This document shows, one piece after another, positions 58,110-64,000 of a stretch of DNA of 64,000 bases; positions within the stretch are counted from its first letter, which is position 1, and each line of letters begins with the position of its first letter. The translations under genes and the position numbers were made by a program. The notes beneath the pieces are model-generated. The model was not told the origin of the DNA and did not search any database. It worked only from the letters and a program-made list of their open reading frames with translations. Source of the stretch: Melampsora larici-populina 98AG31. Taxonomy: Eukaryota; Basidiomycota; Pucciniomycetes; Pucciniales; Melampsoraceae. The stretch spans positions 1,746,071 to 1,810,070 of the forward strand of contig NW_006768774.1 in the NCBI RefSeq assembly GCF_000204055.1, given 5' to 3'.

Positions 58110-61100
58110 AGGTTGTTCCTATCCCGAGCTTACAGTGTGATGAGTCAGTTATTGATCTAGGTGCTATTGAAATCGATATTAAAACTTTTGCAATGAAAGA
58201 AAATCGTATCTTTGCCGTAATACCTATAATTGACCCATCCCAAGAAGCAACCTATTTTGCAAGAGCCATGTTTGACTCCGGAGCCACGCATGATGTCATG
58301 AATGAAGCATTTGTCAGACGTACCACTATTTCGACTTCCAAACTAGATCATCCTAAGCCAGTCACAGGCTTCAACGGGTCTCAATCCTTTATCACTGAAG
58401 TGGGACAGCACATGGTCGACATTAACGGAAGAAGGACACCCTCGACGTTCTTAATAGCACCCATCAAAGACTCCATCGACTGCATCATCGGAATTGAATG
58501 GATCAGTGCAAATCATGACTTAATTGACTGGAAGAGACGAACTCTGAAGAAAGAAGACGAAATTGCGGTCTATGAAACGACCTTGGCATCACCGAAAAAA
58601 TCTCTGGGATCTGTTCGAGAGGAACATCTGGAGAAAGCTAGGAATGATGACAAGGGGGTGTGTATCCTAGTAGATACGCTAGCACCCCCGCAATGTGAGT
58701 TTGATAGAGTTTCCTCCAAAGATTTTAAAGAAAAAAGTGGCAATCAGGATTCTCTCCAAAATTTTAGGACTGAACCGACCAACGACGTACCCGGTGGAGA
58801 AACTTTAGGCGAACTCAAAGAACCACATGTTGCAGCCAACACAGAGGCTTCGTCAGCTCCGAAAAAATCCCTGGACGACCCCGTAGTGGAGAACCAAGGG
58901 AAAGTTAGGAAAATTGACGAGGGGGTGTGTGTCCAAGTAGATACACTAGCACCCCCGCAACATGAGTTCGATAATCCCTTAGAAAAATGTGTGAAAGAAA
59001 CAGCTAGCAAGCAGATTTTTTCCGGACAGTTCAGCTACCATCAACCACGAACGACGCAATTGACCATGGCGAGGCAAAGAACGTACTTGCCAAAACCCAG
59101 TATCCTGTCGACACCCCATCTGGACGCGGCAAGAGCGTCGTGGAATCTGTCCGCAAAGCTAGCAGCTCAGGAAGAAGATACGAAACCAGAACTCTCAGCT
59201 GCGGATCTTGTGCCAAAAGAATACCACGAGTACTTAGAGATGTTTGAGAAATCAAAGTCCAAGGTTCTTCCACCCCGCAGGCCATATGATTTCTGTGTCA
59301 ACCTGATTCCCGGTGCAACACCTCAGGCTAGTCGAGCAATACCGTTATCCCAAGCCGAAAGCGAAGTGTTGGACGAAATGATCCAGGAAGGACTGAGTAC
59401 GGGCACAATCCGACGTACCACGTCCCCTTGGGCGGCACCCGTGCTATTTACAGGAAAGAAAGATGGAAAGCTGAGACCTTGTTTCGACTATAGGAAGTTG
59501 AATGCACTTACGGTAAAGAATAAATATCCGTTGCCTTTGACGATGGAACTAGTCGACAGCTTACTTAACACAGACAGATATACAGCCCTTGATATGAGAA
59601 ATGGATATAATAATCTACGTGTCAGGGAAGGCGACGAAGCTAAACTAGCATTCATCTGCAAAGCGGGTCAATTCGAACCACTTACGATGCCTTTTGGACC
59701 CACGGGAGCACCAGGTTACTTTCAGTACTTTGTCCAAGATATCTTCAAAGACCGTATTGGAAGAGATATGGCCGCGTTTTTAGACGACATTCTGATCTTC
59801 ACAAAACCGGGAGAAGACCACGAGAAAGCAGTCAAGGACGCATTAGACACATTACGACAACAGAATGTATGGCTCAAGCCCGAGAAGTGCAAATTTGGTC
59901 AAAAGGAAATATCTTACCTTGGATTACGGTTATCTCATAACAAGATTTCTATGGATAAATCAAAGGTTGAAGCTGTGACTAAGTGGCCAACACCAAAAAA
60001 CGTGGGCGAAGTGCAGCAATTTGTGGGTTTTGCAAATTTCTATTGACGGTTCATTGCAGATTTTTCTAGGATCGCACGACCCCTCCACGAATTGACGCAG
60101 AAAGACATAGTATTCGAGTGGACCCCGGCGAGAGAAGAAGCATTTGTGTCATTGAAGACAGAATTCACCACGGCGCCGGTACTGAAAATAGCCGATCCGT
60201 ATAGGCAATTCATACTGGAGTGCGACTGCTCCGACTACGCACTGGGAGCAGTCTTGTCGCAAATCTCGGAAGAAGACAATGAACTCCATCCCGTGGCCTT
60301 TTTATCTCGATCCCTGATACAAGCTGAGAGGAACTATGAGATTTTTGATAAAGAGTTACTAGCAGTAGTGGCGTCATTCAAGGAGTGGCGACATTACCTT
60401 GAAGGAAACCCGCACCGCCTGAATGTAATAGTCTATACCGACCACAAGAACCTTGAATCGTTAATGACTACTAAGGAGTTGACCCGCAGACAAGCGCGAT
60501 GGGCGGAAATACTAGGGTGTTTTGATTTCGAAATCCGTTTCCGCCCAGGGAAGAAGTCAGCTAAGCCCGACGCATTGTCAAGGAGACCGGATTTGAAGCC
60601 CAAGGACGAGTGCAAGCTGACTTTCGGTCGACTATTGAAGCCATGTAATCTGCCGAATGATGCCTTCGTATCAGAGTTGGATATTTCTGAAAATTGGGTT
60701 AATGAGGATGATATGAATGATTGGTTTGAGAATGATTGGTTTGAAGAGTTTCAAGAAGGATTTGATCATGACGAGGAGGAGATTTACGATATAGAAGAGG
60801 AGGAACCGTTACAGATCTGGGACGATACATTGATAATTGAAGAAATTAGAAATAAATCAAAAGACGATGATCAAATTACGGAAATAATGGAAAACTGCCT
60901 GAAGAATGCCAACAATTCGTGGGAGGATTATGAGTGTACTGATGGAGTACTGTACTTTAAAGGTTTAATAGAGGTCCCTGATAATGAAGATGTCAAGATA
61001 AAAATCATGTGATCAAGGCATGATAGTACATTGGCGGGACATCCAGGCCGGCTCAAGTCGTTACAATTGGTGAAAAGACATTATCATTGGCCATCAATGC

Positions 61101-62302
61101 GAGTATTTGTGAATGCATATGTCGATGGTTGTCATTCATGCCAACGAGTTAAGCCACGAACAACAAGGCCTTTTGGGAGCTTACAGCCGTTACCCATCCC
61201 GGCAGGTCCTTGGACCGATATATGCTATGATCTTATTACTGACCTACCTCCCTCTGAAGGGAAAGATAGTATACTGACAGTAGTAGACCGGTTAACAAAA
61301 ATGTGCCACTTTATTCCGTGTACGACAACAATGAATTCTGAAGAACTCGCAAAACTCATGATCAAGTATGTGTGGAAATACCACGGAACGCCAAAATGCA
61401 TCACGTCCGATCGCGGCAACGTATTCATTTCAAAAATAACGAAAGAATTGAATAGACAACTGGGCATTGTGACACAGTCTTCCACGGCGTACCACCCTCA
61501 GACGGACGGCCAATCAGAGATAGCGAACAAGGCTATAGAACAGTATCTCCGTCATTTTGTCACTTACAAACAGGATAACTGGGCTAACTTGCTTGATATG
61601 GCAGAGTTTTCGTATAATAACAGTCCCCACACATCGACGGGAATTTCGCCTTTCAAAGCAAACTACGGATACGACATCTCTTATTCAAGAATACCATCAC
61701 ATGAACAGTGCATACCCGCAGTTGAAGACATGCTCCACCAATTGGCTGAGGTCCAAGACGAATTGCGGAGCTCATTGGCGTTAGCGCAAGAAACGATGAA
61801 AGAAAATTACGACAAGAAAACGCAAGAATCACCTGATTGGGAAGTGGGATCTAAAGTGTGGCTGGATTCGAGACATATATCGACAACGCGACCAAGCGCA
61901 AAATTCGCGCATAAGTGGCTAGGACCCTTTCAGATTTGTCAGCGTATATCAAAAAATGCATATAAGCTGACGCTGCCTCTATCGATGAAACGAGTGCATC
62001 CAGTCTTTTCTGTAGGATTACTTCGACCATACAAAGCAAGCGACATCAGTGGGCAAGTGCAACCTCCACCGGCAACCGTTATCGTAGAGGAGGAGGAAGA
62101 ATTCGAAGTCAACGATATTTTAGACAAACGACGAAGAGGATCAAAGATTGAATATCTCGTGAGCTGGAAGGGTTACGGCCCAGAAGAAGACTCGTGGGAG
62201 CCAACTGAGAATTTAGGCAATGCGCAAGATGTAGTAAATAGATTCAATATTAAGTATCCAAACGCAGGGAAGAGTTATAAAAGGACAAGGAAGGTGAAAT
62301 GA
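58106..62302 (+). pseudogene. pol: Pol of the chromovirus, two in-frame TGA codons
   Basis: A single frame of 1,398 sense or stop positions. Domains: aspartic protease with FDSGATHDVM (Asp57-Ser-Gly). A linker repeats PKKSL...VDTLAPPQ twice (residues about 163-200 and 252-289). The reverse transcriptase has PFGPTGAPGYFQ and the catalytic FLDD at 558-561. RNase H has ECDCSDYALGAV and VYTDHKNLESL. Integrase has an HHCC zinc region (GCHSCQRVK) and the DDE core (VVDRLTK, CITSDRGN, then HPQTDGQSE). The C-terminal chromodomain has YLVSWKGYGPEEDSWEP (about 1330-1385). TGA at 60044-60046 (codon 647) and 61010-61012 (codon 969) stand where Arg would be read as CGA. Otherwise intact. Chromodomains of this type can steer integration to methylated-histone chromatin. 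Confidence 0.9.
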
Positions 62303-62398
62303 GGGCAATGCTTTTTCCCCACGTGGGTTTTTTAACGCTAGCCCGGGGAAAGACGTCAGCTCAGCAAGAGGGAGCGGGAGACGTAAAGGGGGAGGTAG

Positions 62399-62549
62399 TG
62401 TTATGATCCCTATACTGGGAATATGCTTGTATCGAGTACAACCTCGCCGCCATGGATTCCGCGCGGTTCTCTACTCGTTGTATCCTCACGCTTCAATCTT
62501 GTTATAATAGTAAAGCATACCTGATCTCGTAGAAGCCACAACCGTAACA
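62399..62549 (+). repeat. 3' LTR, 151 bp
   Basis: Appears base-identical to the 5' LTR. A purine-rich tract (GTAAAGGGGGAGGTAG) just before it is the likely polypurine tract. Confidence 0.95.
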
Positions 62550-62554
62550 TTGGG

Positions 62555-62871
62555 CACATTGAAATGTGACTGCGTTGACGGATCTGTAATTACATATACC
62601 TATGGTGTCAGCTGTACTGGCCAGCGGCCAGCGGCCCGCGCTGGTCAGTAGGTTTGCACAGGGCTGCTATTGCTCACACCGGCTGAGTGTGCCCAAGGGT
62701 TTTCAAGGCCAGACCATGGCCAAGCCCGGGGCCTAAGCCCTAACCTGATGATCGACACGTAGGTCCCGTTTCAGGGCCACTTGGGGCCGGGTCCTAGCTT
62801 AACAACAAGCCCACTGTGCCAGGTGATTTTTCTCGGACTCGTCCGCCCCTGGCACAGGGGGCTTGCACATT
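62555..62871. other. GC-rich flank, possible hAT MITE fragment
   Basis: GGCCAGCGGCC-type repeats at 62615-62640, and a block whose reverse complement starts TAGGGCTTAGGCCCCGGGC (about 62725-62745), recalling the TAGGG tip of the hAT MITE at 26284. A hairpin at 62818-62874 pairs AAGCCCACTGTGCCAGG with CCTGGCACAGGGGGCTT. No partner end was found. Confidence 0.35.
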
Positions 62872-63370
62872 AAACGACAATCGTTGCGTGACTAATAGCC
62901 TCTTTTTGGTGGGCGTTTTTTCACTTCGCTTTTCCACCACGAGTCACAAGTGGGTTTCTTCCAAAAAAACAGTCAGATGAGCTCTATCAAGTTCTGAAGG
63001 AAATGGCCTCTTCAGAATCTCGACAGAGCTCATGATCGTGTTGATTCATTGAGGCTCCTTGTTTTGAGATTTGAAATTTCGACCCCTAAGATTGTTATGC
63101 GTGACCTCAGAAAGGCTTGAGCGATGGTCGATTGACTTCCTTAAACAAACTTCTTACTCGTTTCCCAGCTCGATTCTTGTGAGCTGGCACTTTTGATTCT
63201 CTTTTTTTTCTAATAGAAGTTATGTACAAGATGCTGAACTCCTACCAGCCAGTTTCAGAAACAAGATCAGAGTAATGTTGAATGAGATAGGATGGATTGC
63301 ATCCAAAAGTGACCCAAATTTCACTTTTTGGGGCTATTGGTCACGCCAGAGATGTCGTTTAATGTGCAAG
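62872..63370. mobile_element. Foldback MITE, 499 bp
   Basis: Ends CTTGCACATTAAACGACA are inverted; the arms continue with GCGTGAC(T/C)AATAGCC for about 40-50 bp. The middle is not coding. No clear target duplication. Confidence 0.55.
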
Positions 63371-63608
63371 TCCCTCGGCCGGGTCCGCCGTGAAAATATG
63401 CGCTGACCAAAGGGTGAAGGGCTTGTTCAGAACCCTTCTACCCTTTGGCGGTACCCTCTCACCCTTTTGCCTAACCCTCACACCCATTTACCCAAGCCAA
63501 TTGATCCCAATCCTTATACCATGACATGCCAAAGTCTTTGTCGTGATCTTACTGATCCAAAAACCACCATGTCTACCACTTCCAGCACAACTTCTGATTG
63601 CATTGCAC
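63371..63608. other. Short spacer, nothing certain
   Basis: Starts with a TCCCTCGG string and contains ACCCTTT/AACCCTC runs that are only weakly telomere-like. No gene. Confidence 0.3.
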
Positions 63609-63976
63609 CATCAATGCCGGAACCAATCCAACACAAAATCAGTATCATATTGGTATTGAATTGCCAATCCAACATCAAAAGTCGGGTTTCTCCAAATTGC
63701 TTCACCTGACCCAACATGAGAAGTCCCCTTTTCTCATATTGGGCATTGGCAACATGATACAGGATGGAGATGATTTTCCTTTTTTTGAAAAGTCTTGCAA
63801 CCAACCTTCAACTACGGTATTGGCTTGTCTTGCTTCAGCAACACAATATGGCTGACCAGATTTTTTTGTCCTCATATTGTATTGGGTATTGGTCTGAATA
63901 TATGGGTTGGCCAATACAACATGGAAAACCTCCAAAAAGTTGTATTGTGTTGGATTGGTTCAGGTGTTGGCACCAT
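63609..63976. mobile_element. Foldback MITE, ~370 bp
   Basis: ACCAATCCAACACAA near 63622 is mirrored by TTGTGTTGGATTGGT near 63960. The outer CACCATC/GATGGTG tips agree partly. The inside repeats CCAATACAACA-like motifs. The exact ends are uncertain. Confidence 0.45.
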
Positions 63977-64000
63977 CTGTGTCAGCCCTGAGTACATATA

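Larger units (their letters stand above)
56519..62554 (+). mobile_element. Ty3/gypsy chromovirus (Tf1/sushi type), nearly complete
   Basis: 151-bp LTRs (56524-56674 and 62399-62549) that look identical, TG...CA tips, and the 5-bp target duplication TTGGG (56519-56523 and 62550-62554). Order: gag, protease, reverse transcriptase, RNase H, integrase, chrom domain. A candidate self-priming site follows the 5' LTR. LTR identity implies a recent insertion, yet pol has two in-frame TGA codons. Confidence 0.95.

Noticed and set aside
60044..61012. Programmed TGA readthrough or recoding in pol
   Set aside because: Both TGA codons fall inside conserved domains where Arg is expected, and similar TGA codons occur in unrelated decayed transposons here; mutation is the simpler explanation.
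63420..63500. Telomeric repeat tract (ACCCTTT/AACCCTC-like)
   Set aside because: Only a few irregular units, no uniform CCCTAA array.
1..64000. CRISPR arrays, bacterial operons, ribosome-binding sites
   Set aside because: No regularly spaced repeats; spliceosomal introns and an intron-containing tRNA show a eukaryotic genome.

Overview
The window looks like a transposon-rich piece of a rust-type basidiomycete genome (Pucciniomycotina, probably Pucciniales). The support is many short GT-AG introns (about 50-110 nt), the dispersed RecQ-like helicase and DUF6589 relics, a Tf1/sushi-type chromovirus, and host genes of ordinary fungal type. The family calls come from reading motifs, and no database was searched.

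Layout. 1-11.6 kb holds a degraded convergent pair, a RecQ-like helicase relic (+) and a DUF6589 relic (-). The DUF6589 relic is cut by a CACTA-like foldback element with GTA target duplications and by an unclassified AT-rich insertion. 12.2-19.5 kb is a nest. An unclassified 1.84-kb AT-rich repeat ('repeat X') was hit by a 5.7-kb mariner-type element with ~220-bp inverted ends, a transposase and an unfamiliar passenger gene. A second repeat X copy then landed inside that passenger gene. 19.5-27 kb is mostly non-coding, with a doubtful multi-exon membrane-protein gene, a foldback and a hAT-type MITE.

27.3-30.7 kb is a Tc1-like element whose transposase tail is split by a 1.8-kb element (TIR CAACGCTG..., 7-bp target duplication), which itself carries a TA-flanked MITE. 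31.7-33 kb is an intact-looking tRNA m3C methyltransferase-like gene. 35.5-38.5 kb is a 266-bp tandem duplication joined to a palindrome with 893-bp arms around a 100-N gap. One arm carries a second CAACGCTG element, and the other arm preserves the empty site.

39.4-54.2 kb is the host-gene block: a C2H2-finger gene, a HyuB-only 5-oxoprolinase-like gene, an intron-containing tRNA-Ile(UAU), a small acidic unknown, a BRD8-like bromodomain gene and a GH71 alpha-1,3-glucanase with a signal peptide and possible GPI tail. 54.8-64 kb holds MITEs and a 6-kb chromovirus. Its 151-bp LTRs appear identical, its target duplication is TTGGG, gag and pol overlap by ATGA, and pol has two in-frame TGA codons.

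The strongest candidates for something undescribed are the RecQ/DUF6589 pair, the mariner element whose two long TIRs each sit directly upstream of one of two convergent genes, the CAACGCTG elements with 7-bp target duplications, and repeat X. Most transposon genes here are broken. Several of the breaks are TGA codons at positions where CGA (Arg) would be expected.
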